From the NCBI GenBank assembly GCA_050330855.1, contig JBHJNL010000050.1:24084-88083 (forward strand): a stretch of 64,000 nucleotides of DNA, in the 5' to 3' direction. Numbering within the stretch: position 1 is the stretch's first letter; every line of letters starts with the position of its first letter. Made by a program: the position numbers and the translations under genes. Below are positions 15,963 through 23,790 of this stretch, in pieces. The notes under the pieces were generated by a model. The model had not been told where the DNA came from. It did no database searches and saw only the letters and a list, made by a program, of their open reading frames with translations. This stretch comes from RCC1774 sp050330855 (GTDB lineage Bacteria; Cyanobacteriota; Cyanobacteriia; Thermosynechococcales; Thermosynechococcaceae).

Positions 15963-17654
15963 CTAATCGAGCTGTTCTTCACCTAGATCAGAAAGCGCTA
16001 GCGGCGCATCGCCAGGGGTGCGTAAATTTTCGACTAAGGCCTGAATCTCTGGTGGTGGTGGCGGGGTCAATCGGGACACGACAAGGGTGACGGCTAAATT
16101 CAGCAACATCCCAATGGTGCCAATGCCCTCGGCAGAGATGCCAAAGAGCCAGGGTTCCATGCCGCCAAACTTAATGCCGACAATATAGGCTGTGGTAAAG
16201 AGTAGACCCACGAGCATGCCTGAGATGGCTCCTTCTCGGTTGGTGCGTTTATCAAAAATACCGAGCAAAATAACCGGGAAAAAACTAGCGGCAGCAAGGC
16301 CAAAGGCAAAGGCGACGACCTGAGCGACAAAGCCCGGTGGGTAGATGCCAAAGAAACCTGCCACAGCAATGGCAAAACCCACCATGATTCGCCCCACAAA
16401 AACGCGTTTGGCCTCCGAGGCATCAGGGTTAATCATCCGGTAATAAACATCGTGGGCAATTGAGCTAGAGATGACCAGCAATAGACCCGAAGCGGTCGAA
16501 AGTGCCGCTGCAAGACCACCGGCGGCCACAAGCGCAATCACCCAAGGGGCCAGCTTCGCCACCTCTGGCGTTGACAACACAATAATGTCGCGATCAATGG
16601 TAATTTCAGAGGTTTTCTGATCGGGCGTCAATGAGATCGTACCGTCTTTGTTTTTATCGTTTAGGGTCAGTAAACCTGTGTTTTCCCATTTTGTGACCCA
16701 GTCTAATTGACGGACCTCCTCAATTTTTTGGTTATGGAGCGTATCGATTAGGTTGTAGCGGGCAAAGGCGGCCACTGCAGGGGCAGTTGTGTAGAGGATC
16801 GCAATGAACAAGAGCGCCCAGCCTGCTGAATAACGAGCGGCCCGAACGTTAGGGACCGTATAAAACCGGACAATCACATGGGGGAGGCCTGCTGTGCCGA
16901 CCATCAGGGCCACTGTAATCATCAGCACATCTAGCATCGACTTGCTGGCGAAGGGCTGGGTATATTCTTGAAAGCCTAGATCAACCTGAACGGCGTTGAG
17001 TTTGTCGACGATGTCACTGAAGGTAAACGCTAACTGCGGGATGGGATTACCGGTGAGTTGCCATGCGATCGCACCCGCCGGGATCAAGTAGGCCACAATC
17101 AAAATGGAGTACTGTGCCACCTGAGTCCAGGTGATCCCCTTCATACCGCCGAGGATAGCGAAGAAGGCCACAATCACCATCCCAATGATAACGCCTGTCT
17201 CTATGTCTACCTGTAGAAAGCGGCTAAAGACGATCCCCACCCCTCGCATTTGACCCGCAACATAGGTGAGGGAGATAAAAATTGCGGCGACGACGGCCAC
17301 CAACCTGGCCCAGTTAGAGTAATAGCGATCGCCCACAAAATCGGGCACCGTATATTTGCCAAACTTACGAAGATAGGGCGCTAAAAGCAAGGCTAAAAGC
17401 ACATAGCCCCCCGTCCATCCCATCAAATAAATGGAGCCGTCATACCCCAAAAATGAGATCAACCCCGCCATTGAGATAAATGACGCTGCCGACATCCAAT
17501 CCGCTGCAGTAGCCGCACCGTTGGCAATAGCCGGGATGCCCTGATCAGCAACAAAGAAGCCCTTCGTATCTTTGACCCGAGATCGCCAGCCGATATACAG
17601 GTAAATCATGAATGTGATGATCACAAAAATGATCGTCCAAACTTCAACGGTCAT
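15963..17654 (-). CDS. sodium:solute symporter family transporter, large subunit
   Basis: A 563-residue SSS-family carrier with about 13 predicted spans. GGYVLLALLLAPYLRKFGKYTVPDFVGDRY at about 80-110 is the classical sodium-symporter signature region, and AALSTASGLLLVISSSIAHDVYY near 385 is typical of the ActP-like branch. A hydrophilic insert (about 305-360, DWVTKWENTGLLTLNDKNKDGTISL) contains an EF-hand-like DKNKDGTIS loop. The start overlaps the stop of the DUF4212 gene by four bases, as in the two-subunit VC_2705 type. Substrate is probably a small organic acid, but the sequence does not say which. Confidence 0.87.
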   Translation of the reverse strand: MTVEVWTIIFVIITFMIYLYIGWRSRVKDTKGFFVADQGIPAIANGAATAADWMSAASFISMAGLISFLGYDGSIYLMGWTGGYVLLALLLAPYLRKFGKYTVPDFVGDRYYSNWARLVAVVAAIFISLTYVAGQMRGVGIVFSRFLQVDIETGVIIGMVIVAFFAILGGMKGITWTQVAQYSILIVAYLIPAGAIAWQLTGNPIPQLAFTFSDIVDKLNAVQVDLGFQEYTQPFASKSMLDVLMITVALMVGTAGLPHVIVRFYTVPNVRAARYSAGWALLFIAILYTTAPAVAAFARYNLIDTLHNQKIEEVRQLDWVTKWENTGLLTLNDKNKDGTISLTPDQKTSEITIDRDIIVLSTPEVAKLAPWVIALVAAGGLAAALSTASGLLLVISSSIAHDVYYRMINPDASEAKRVFVGRIMVGFAIAVAGFFGIYPPGFVAQVVAFAFGLAAASFFPVILLGIFDKRTNREGAISGMLVGLLFTTAYIVGIKFGGMEPWLFGISAEGIGTIGMLLNLAVTLVVSRLTPPPPPEIQALVENLRTPGDAPLALSDLGEEQLD

Positions 17655-17914
17655 GGCTGCGACTCATCCTTATTGCTGAATTTGCGATCGAGCTTGTCCA
17701 TCTGCTTGGCGTAGACGAAAATTAAGATGACAAACACAAAAATTGATCCCTGCTGCGCCATCCAAAACCCAAGGGGTAAGCGTCCTAAATAGACATTATT
17801 TAAAGGCTGCACCAGCAGGATACTCAGCCCAATCGAAACCCCAGCCCACACCAGCAATAGGTTACGAATCAAGGCGATGTTCGCTCGCCAGTACCTTCGG
17901 CTCGGATCGCTCAT
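17651..17914 (-). CDS. DUF4212 protein, small subunit of sodium symporter
   Basis: An 87-residue two-span protein (LIRNLLLVWAGVSIGLSILLV and LGFWMAQQGSIFVFVILIFVYA) starting SDPSRRYWRANIALIR. DUF4212 proteins are encoded directly ahead of SSS-type symporters and are thought to be their accessory subunit. The ATGA overlap with the large subunit supports coupled translation. Confidence 0.88.
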   Translation of the reverse strand: MSDPSRRYWRANIALIRNLLLVWAGVSIGLSILLVQPLNNVYLGRLPLGFWMAQQGSIFVFVILIFVYAKQMDKLDRKFSNKDESQP

Positions 17915-17926
17915 AATTTTTTGGCT

Positions 17927-18161
17927 GCTGCAAAATCAACCGCTAGTCTACACCTTGGTGGGGAAGATCCGAAAAGCGGAATCGCTTAAATGTGGTCGTG
18001 TTCAGCAAGCCAAGAAACCGAACTGTCTCTATTGTGGAACTGCCTTTCCTGAAGAGACTTCAGCGGCTAGCTGTTTTCAGATATGGAGGATGCGGTGCTG
18101 CTTTTCAATACGAAAGGGAAGAACAGCGCCACGACGCACCATGCCCGATCAATCGCGGTGA
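17927..18161 (+). pseudogene. possible zinc-ribbon relic between symporter and gpmI
   Basis: An open frame on the plus strand encodes KCGRVQQAKKPNCLYCGTAF at about 17990-18049, which resembles one half of a zinc ribbon (the CLYCG knuckle). Upstream the frame runs antisense into the DUF4212 start, and downstream it turns into sequence without clear structure. I see no good start codon or ribosome site. It may be a decayed small protein or chance. Confidence 0.25.
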
Positions 18162-18297
18162 AGTTTGACGTATAAATACCCAGACCTGTATTCTCGGATT
18201 AATGAATCTAAAATTTGTATATTTCTTCGTTCTCAAGACTTAGGGTGGGCTAAAAATTTCACTGAAATTTAACCTGGAATCCGGTGTTGGGGGTATT

Positions 18298-18325
18298 TTG
18301 AGCTTGTTTTCAATGATGTTATGAT
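18298..18325 (+). promoter_or_regulatory. sigma-70-type promoter candidate for gpmI
   Basis: TTGAGC at 18298-18303 and TATGAT at 18320-18325 are separated by 16 bases and lie 36 bases before the gpmI ATG at 18362. A GAGGAAAA ribosome-binding site follows at about 18343-18350. The boxes resemble -35 and -10 elements, but the assignment rests on pattern only. Confidence 0.4.
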
Positions 18326-18361
18326 TGCAACACAATGCATCCGTGAGGAAAAGCAATCAGT

Positions 18362-19966
18362 ATGACATTGACACCCGTATCTCCGGTGGTTTTGGTCATA
18401 TTAGATGGCTGGGGGCACCGCGACAGCGCCGATGGAAATGCGATCGCAGTGGCAAAAACGCCGGTCATTGATAGTCTTTGGCAAACCTATCCCAGAACCT
18501 TAATTGCAACCGCTGGCAAGGCTGTGGGGCTTCCTGCAGGACAAATGGGCAACTCTGAGGTGGGGCATCTCAATATCGGCGCAGGTCGTTCAGTTCCTCA
18601 AGAACTGGTCAGAATTGGCGATGCCATCGAGAACCGGACCTTTCACGAAAATGACGCCCTCGTGGGCACCTGTCAGGCCGTTGTGCAGAATAAAAGCAAG
18701 CTGCATTTAATTGGGCTGTGCTCTCAGGGTGGTGTTCATGCCCACGTCAACCATCTGGTTGCCCTCTTAGAATTAGCGAAGGAGCAGGGCGTTGGAGATG
18801 TCTGCATCCACGCCATTATGGACGGCCGGGATACACCGCCTACCCAAGGGCATCAAGAAATTCAGCGCCTGCAGGTAGAAATTGCCCACTGTGGGATTGG
18901 TCGAATTGTGACCCTTAGCGGTCGTTACTATGCCATGGACCGTGATAATCGCTGGGATCGTGTGGAGAGAACCTATCGGGTGCTCACCGAAGACTCATTC
19001 TCTTATCCGCCTGATTGGTCAGCACTGGATGTGATTACTGAAGCGTATGATCATGAAATCACCGACGAATTTTTGACCCCGACCCGGATTGCACCAGGGG
19101 CTGTGGAAGCTGGAGATGGCGTTATTTTCTTTAACTTCCGGCCCGATCGCGCCCGTCAACTGACACGAGCTTTTGTCGATCCAAACTTTGACGGTTTTGA
19201 GCGTCCTTTCATTGAACCGCTCAAGTTCACGACCTTTACCCAGTACGATCCTCGCTTCCCCGTTGAGGTGGCCTTTGCCCCACAAGACTTGACCCATATT
19301 CTGGGCGAAGTCATTGCTGAGCATGATCTCAAGCAGCTCCGCATTGCAGAAACAGAAAAATATGCCCACGTCACCTATTTTTTTAATGGCGGCATCGAAG
19401 ATCCGCTACCGGGCGAAGATCGGGTAATGGTGGCTAGCCCCATGGTGCCCACCTATGACCAAGAGCCTGCAATGTCAGCGGTGGAGGTGACGGATAAAGC
19501 AATCGCATCTATCCAGAAGGGGATTTACTCCCTTGTGGTTCTCAACTATGCAAACACCGATATGGTGGGTCACACCGGCAAAATGGACGCTACGGTGGAG
19601 GCGATTGAAGTGGTAGATCGCTGTGTGGGCCGCTTGCTAGAGCAGGTCAATAAAATGGGTGGCACGATGCTGATTACCGCTGACCACGGCAACGCAGAGC
19701 TGATGTGGGACGAAAACGGCAACCCCTGGACGGCCCATACCACTAACCCGGTTCCCTTCATTGTGGTCGAAGGTGAAGGTCGCAAAATTCCGGGACACGG
19801 AACGGAGATCCCTCTCAGAAGCGATGGCTGTCTGGCGGATATTGCCCCCACGATTTTAGAAATTCTGCAGTTGCCGAAACCCGATGAAATGACGGGTCGC
19901 TCTATCATTGAGCCACTAGGGTTTGAGGTGAAACCCAATAACGGCCCGGTGCGAATTCGGCTTTAG
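18362..19966 (+). CDS. gpmI: 2,3-bisphosphoglycerate-independent phosphoglycerate mutase
   Basis: GpmI interconverts 3- and 2-phosphoglycerate with two Mn ions and a phosphoserine. The 534-residue protein has the metal-binding N-terminus VVLVILDGWGHR, the catalytic serine Ser65 in QMGNSEVGHLNIGAGR, the insertion-domain motif HAIMDGRDTPP, and the C-terminal metal ligands in NYANTDMVGHTG and ITADHGNAE. Length is normal for cyanobacteria. secG follows on the same strand. Confidence 0.96.
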   Translation: MTLTPVSPVVLVILDGWGHRDSADGNAIAVAKTPVIDSLWQTYPRTLIATAGKAVGLPAGQMGNSEVGHLNIGAGRSVPQELVRIGDAIENRTFHENDALVGTCQAVVQNKSKLHLIGLCSQGGVHAHVNHLVALLELAKEQGVGDVCIHAIMDGRDTPPTQGHQEIQRLQVEIAHCGIGRIVTLSGRYYAMDRDNRWDRVERTYRVLTEDSFSYPPDWSALDVITEAYDHEITDEFLTPTRIAPGAVEAGDGVIFFNFRPDRARQLTRAFVDPNFDGFERPFIEPLKFTTFTQYDPRFPVEVAFAPQDLTHILGEVIAEHDLKQLRIAETEKYAHVTYFFNGGIEDPLPGEDRVMVASPMVPTYDQEPAMSAVEVTDKAIASIQKGIYSLVVLNYANTDMVGHTGKMDATVEAIEVVDRCVGRLLEQVNKMGGTMLITADHGNAELMWDENGNPWTAHTTNPVPFIVVEGEGRKIPGHGTEIPLRSDGCLADIAPTILEILQLPKPDEMTGRSIIEPLGFEVKPNNGPVRIRL

Positions 19967-20078
19967 CCAAAGCTGACGAGCAGAAGGTTATACTCTATAA
20001 AGCGTAAGGAGTACCTTGTCGTCTGTTTTTCAGCGATCTATCCTTCTATGCGTAGACTTTATTGATGTTTATACCGCT

Positions 20079-20303
20079 ATGTTGATTAAGATCTTGCAGG
20101 GCATTTGGGCCTTCTCAGCCATTGGCTCCATTATTTTAGTGCTGCTGCACAGTCCGAAGGGTGAAGGTCTTGGCATCGGCGGTCAAGCTCAGCTTTTTAG
20201 TAGCACCAAAAGTGCTGAGACCACGCTCAATCGTGCCACCTGGACCCTCGTTGCGCTCTATATGGGGCTAACGGTTGTGCTCAGCGCAGGCTGGCTCAGC
20301 TAG
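20079..20303 (+). CDS. secG: preprotein translocase subunit SecG
   Basis: This 74-residue protein has two membrane spans (LQGIWAFSAIGSIILVLL and TWTLVALYMGLTVVLSAGWL) joined by the Gly-rich loop HSPKGEGLGIGGQAQLF, which is diagnostic for SecG of the SecYEG channel. ATG 20079 is chosen; an alternative TTG start at 20016 would add 21 residues not seen in the family. It lies between gpmI and a zinc-protease gene. Confidence 0.88.
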   Translation: MLIKILQGIWAFSAIGSIILVLLHSPKGEGLGIGGQAQLFSSTKSAETTLNRATWTLVALYMGLTVVLSAGWLS

Positions 20304-20308
20304 AGATC

Positions 20309-21046
20309 GTGTCTGCTACTCACTGGAAGCACTGGCCTCTGATCTTAGGGGTAGTCGTTTGTGTGGTGACGGTCTTGGCGGGGCATCTCAACAGTAGCGG
20401 CACTTTACCCAGTGCGGCCCTTGCTCCGGCTCCTCAAGTGCATCCGTTGCCTCCCACCTTGGCGGCATGGCAGGATTCAAATCAACAGGGGGACTACTTT
20501 GACCAGGTCAAACCCACCCGAGCAGGTTATTTGGTCTGGAGTCATTTCCCGATTCAGGTCTATGTAGGGCCGGCCACTGCCCCCACCCCCAATGCGGACG
20601 AGATCTGGCAGCGAGCCGTGACGGTTGCCCTGCGGGACTGGCAGCAGTACCTGCCGTTGGCCTTTACCAATCAACCAGAGCAGGCCGACATTACAATCAA
20701 CCAAGTTGATCCCCAGCAGCGCAGCGGCAATCGGGTCAGATCGGCAGAGACGCGCTATCGACTTTACGTGAATGAGCGCCATCAGTTTGCCCATCGCAGT
20801 ACGGTTACCATTCGCCCCAATCAAACGGAAGCCTATATCACCGCTGCCGTTCGTCACGAGCTAGGCCATGCCCTCGGCATTTGGGGCCACAGCCAGTCTG
20901 CGACAGATGCTCTCTACTTTTCGCAGGTGCCAACGCCTCCCCCAATCTCTCCACGAGATATTAATACGTTGAAGCGAGTGTATGAGCAGCCGACGCGCTT
21001 GGGCTGGCCGTTACCCTCTCCCTCATTACCTCCCCAGGAAGAGTAG
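20309..21046 (+). CDS. exported matrixin-like zinc metalloprotease
   Basis: A 245-residue protein from GTG 20309, five bases after secG. An N-terminal hydrophobic segment (WPLILGVVVCVVTVLAGHL) serves as signal or anchor. The zinc site is RHELGHALGIWGHS at about residues 186-199, the extended HExxHxxGxxxH of metzincins. Two further features fit predicted cyanobacterial Zn-proteases: a WQQYLPLAF region and a DINTLKRVYEQP tail. Substrate unknown. Confidence 0.85.
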   Translation: MSATHWKHWPLILGVVVCVVTVLAGHLNSSGTLPSAALAPAPQVHPLPPTLAAWQDSNQQGDYFDQVKPTRAGYLVWSHFPIQVYVGPATAPTPNADEIWQRAVTVALRDWQQYLPLAFTNQPEQADITINQVDPQQRSGNRVRSAETRYRLYVNERHQFAHRSTVTIRPNQTEAYITAAVRHELGHALGIWGHSQSATDALYFSQVPTPPPISPRDINTLKRVYEQPTRLGWPLPSPSLPPQEE

Positions 21047-21049
21047 CGC

Positions 21050-22180
21050 ATGGATCTTTATCGGCAGGCGTTGCGCCCATTATTGTTCTCAGGTTTAAAA
21101 GCAGATCCTGAAGCGGTTCATCAGCAGTTTATGCAAACCTGCAGATGGCTGAACCAACGTTGCGATCGCACCCCTATCTCTGATCTCCTACAGCGCTGGG
21201 GCAAGTCCTGCAGTGTTGAAGATATTCGCCTATCGCAAACGCTCTGGGGGTTAGAGTTTCCGAACCCGTTGGGGTTGGCGGCAGGCTTTGATAAAGATGG
21301 GGTGGCGACGAACCTCTGGCCTAGCTTTGGCTTTGGCTTTGCCGAGGTGGGAACCGTGACGCTACAGGCCCAGCCGGGTAACCCCAAGCCTCGATTGTTT
21401 CGTCTGCCTCAAGATCAAGCCGCCATTAATCGAATGGGCTTTAATAACCAGGGGGCTGAACAGATGGCGGCTGTGCTGGCCGCTTCAGCGCCGCATCGAT
21501 CCCATGATGCCCCCGTGGGCATTAATCTGGGCAAGTCTAAGGTGACGCCCCTAGAGCAGGCGACTGAGGACTATGTGGGTAGCTTTCGGTTGCTCAAGCC
21601 CTATGGGGACTATTTTGTGGTCAATGTGAGTTCACCCAATACGCCAGGGTTGCGATCGCTCCAGGCCACTGAGCAGCTTGAGCCGATCTTGGCGGCGCTC
21701 CAGAATGAAAACACTGATGATAAGCCGCTCCTGGTTAAGATTGCACCGGATTTAGCTTGGGACGATATTGATGCGATCGCAACCCTAGCCCAATCCCATC
21801 ACCTCGCCGGGATCATTGCGACCAACACCACCATTGAACGCCAAGGCTTAAAAACGCAGCATCTGGTCACGGGCAACTCACCGGAGCAAGAGGCCGGTGG
21901 CCTGAGCGGTGCCCCGGTACGACCGCGATCGACAGCAGTGATTCGCTATCTCTGGCAGCAAACCCAGGGCCAACTGCCCATTATTGGGGTCGGCGGTATT
22001 TTCACCGGAGCCGATGCTTGGGAAAAATTAGCGGCAGGGGCGAGCTTACTGCAGGTCTACACCGGCTGGACCTACGGTGGCCCCTGGATGGTACGGCAAA
22101 TTTTGGCAGAATTGCTTGATCAATTAGAACGCAAAAAATTATCGGATATCTCTAGCGCGGTTGGTTCTGAGCATCGCTAG
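21050..22180 (+). CDS. pyrD: dihydroorotate dehydrogenase (quinone), class 2
   Basis: PyrD oxidises dihydroorotate to orotate in pyrimidine synthesis and passes electrons to membrane quinones. The 376-residue protein has the class 2 N-terminal helical extension (about 1-45) for membrane contact, GLAAGFDKDGVA and FNNQGA for FMN binding, the catalytic serine in NVSSPNTPGLRSLQ, and the phosphate loop IIGVGGIFTGADAWEKLAAGASLLQVYT. Its last four bases overlap the stop of the convergent gene at 22177. Confidence 0.95.
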   Translation: MDLYRQALRPLLFSGLKADPEAVHQQFMQTCRWLNQRCDRTPISDLLQRWGKSCSVEDIRLSQTLWGLEFPNPLGLAAGFDKDGVATNLWPSFGFGFAEVGTVTLQAQPGNPKPRLFRLPQDQAAINRMGFNNQGAEQMAAVLAASAPHRSHDAPVGINLGKSKVTPLEQATEDYVGSFRLLKPYGDYFVVNVSSPNTPGLRSLQATEQLEPILAALQNENTDDKPLLVKIAPDLAWDDIDAIATLAQSHHLAGIIATNTTIERQGLKTQHLVTGNSPEQEAGGLSGAPVRPRSTAVIRYLWQQTQGQLPIIGVGGIFTGADAWEKLAAGASLLQVYTGWTYGGPWMVRQILAELLDQLERKKLSDISSAVGSEHR

Positions 22181-23484
22181 CCCAGAACCGATACAAAGGA
22201 AAAATCAAAGCGACCAAAGTGTGCGCTCCAGGCAAGGTTGAGCTTTTCTAGGCAGGCCACCAGCCACTTCACCGAGGCCTGTTGCTTGGATTCATAGTGG
22301 TTAAACAGCAGCGCAAAGCGATTTTCTAGGTAGGGCTTTATTTTCTTGCACAGGAGTACGAGCTTAAGCAATATCCCCACCGTCGCCGTGGAACCCACGT
22401 TATTGATTAAATCCATAAATATAAAGTGGTGGGGCTGCTGACGACTTTCAATCACCAAGAAGTTGAGCAGCCGATTGCAGGTTCTTGCCAATAGAAAGTC
22501 ACTCATCGGGCGATGATTATATTCTGGCAATAGCTGATCAAACTGCTGCTGAAGCTGTTGATTGAATCGACTGCGGCCAAACTTAGGATCGACCGAGGCC
22601 ACTAAATAGTCATATAGATTCTTTTTAAAGCCGAGGTAAGACTGCGTGGCTTGATTGCGGAGCATGAAGTGCTTGGCAACATCTCGGTAAGATCCCTGAC
22701 GGTCTACTCGGCCCACGTAGTGCTTCAGGGTGTCGCACAGTTCACCATCGGTGAGTAAGGTTGGATTCTTGGACTGGATGAGTTGCCCCGTGACCGGCAA
22801 AATGAGCTGTGTGTGCGGGGCGGACTGAATGATTCGCCCTGATGTCGTTGAACGTTTGACAATGCCGGTGAGGTAGTGGGATAAATCTAGCTCGAACCGC
22901 TCCTGCGCCTGCTGGCGAGCTTCGCGAACGCTGGTTTGGTGCTCTTGGCTGTCTTCTTGCGAAACGAGGCAGTGTTGATAGAGATAGGGATAGCGGCGCA
23001 GAATGGTACTCAAGGGCCGACTGGCCGATGCTGTTGTTTGGGGGGCAATAAACTCAGCAAAACGACGAAGGCGTTGAAAGTAAGTACTTTGAGCAAACTG
23101 CTGCAGAAGAGATCGCAACCGAGTGGTCGCTCGACTGCGGCCCAAGGTGGCGGGGGTTGCCGTCATGTGACTGAGAACACCGACTAGCTCTGGGATCATA
23201 TCTCTGCAGTCGGGTTGATTTTGCCAAGAGTTCACTAAGATATAGCAGCAACGATTGAAAAAAAGAGCAAACTCTTCTTTCCCTTGAGTTGAGACTACGA
23301 TCTGATTTAAGGCTGCTTTAACGGTGGAATCTGGATACTGCACTCCTGAAATAAATAACGTGTGAAAGCGCTTGAGGACCGCGTTGGGTGACTCACTCCG
23401 CACGCAGTGGAGCAGGTGCTCATAAATCGTCTCTTTATGCGCTTCTATATTGGTGCTTTGATATCGACTCGTTCGGGAGTTCAC
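22177..23484 (-). CDS. conserved cyanobacterial protein of unknown function
   Basis: A 435-residue soluble protein without signal or membrane span. It is mostly helical and rich in Arg, Gln and Leu. Long stretches look ordered and unbroken, for example ICDTLKHYVGRVDRQGSYRDVAKHF-like and FDQLLPEYNHRPMSDFLLARTCNRLLNFLV. I see no catalytic motif. Composition and codon use match the neighbours, so it is a normal resident gene, ending four bases inside pyrD on the other strand. Confidence 0.75.
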   Translation of the reverse strand: MNSRTSRYQSTNIEAHKETIYEHLLHCVRSESPNAVLKRFHTLFISGVQYPDSTVKAALNQIVVSTQGKEEFALFFNRCCYILVNSWQNQPDCRDMIPELVGVLSHMTATPATLGRSRATTRLRSLLQQFAQSTYFQRLRRFAEFIAPQTTASASRPLSTILRRYPYLYQHCLVSQEDSQEHQTSVREARQQAQERFELDLSHYLTGIVKRSTTSGRIIQSAPHTQLILPVTGQLIQSKNPTLLTDGELCDTLKHYVGRVDRQGSYRDVAKHFMLRNQATQSYLGFKKNLYDYLVASVDPKFGRSRFNQQLQQQFDQLLPEYNHRPMSDFLLARTCNRLLNFLVIESRQQPHHFIFMDLINNVGSTATVGILLKLVLLCKKIKPYLENRFALLFNHYESKQQASVKWLVACLEKLNLAWSAHFGRFDFSFVSVLG

Positions 23485-23790
23485 TGATTTTTACTCTCGC
23501 CTTATTAGAAAATCTCGATTAAAGGAACACCTACCCATGAATGAACAGCGTCGTCACAATGGCTCGTAGAGGCCCAAAGCAATACGTCTAGGAACATTGA
23601 TGGCAACCACTGTTGCGTCACGGGGCGATCAGCATAGAGCGGGTTCGGTTGAGCATCAAGCAGGGAGTAGAGTCGAGGTATCTCTATATCATTAAAGATA
23701 CCCATACCTTTACTAGGATATATAGGCTTCAAGCTAGAGGGTGTGATATATCGCACCTATTTGGGTGACGAAGATCACCGCTTAGATCTT
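23485..23790. other. intergenic region between unknown gene and cruA
   Basis: These 306 bases lie upstream of the gene ending at 22177 and downstream of cruA. A short minus-strand frame (23505-23756, 83 codons) has no recognisable similarity and no clear ribosome site, so I do not call it a gene. No repeat or terminator stands out. Confidence 0.4.

Noticed and set aside
23505..23756. 83-codon minus-strand frame upstream of the unknown gene
   Set aside because: No family likeness and no clear initiation signal; treated as intergenic.
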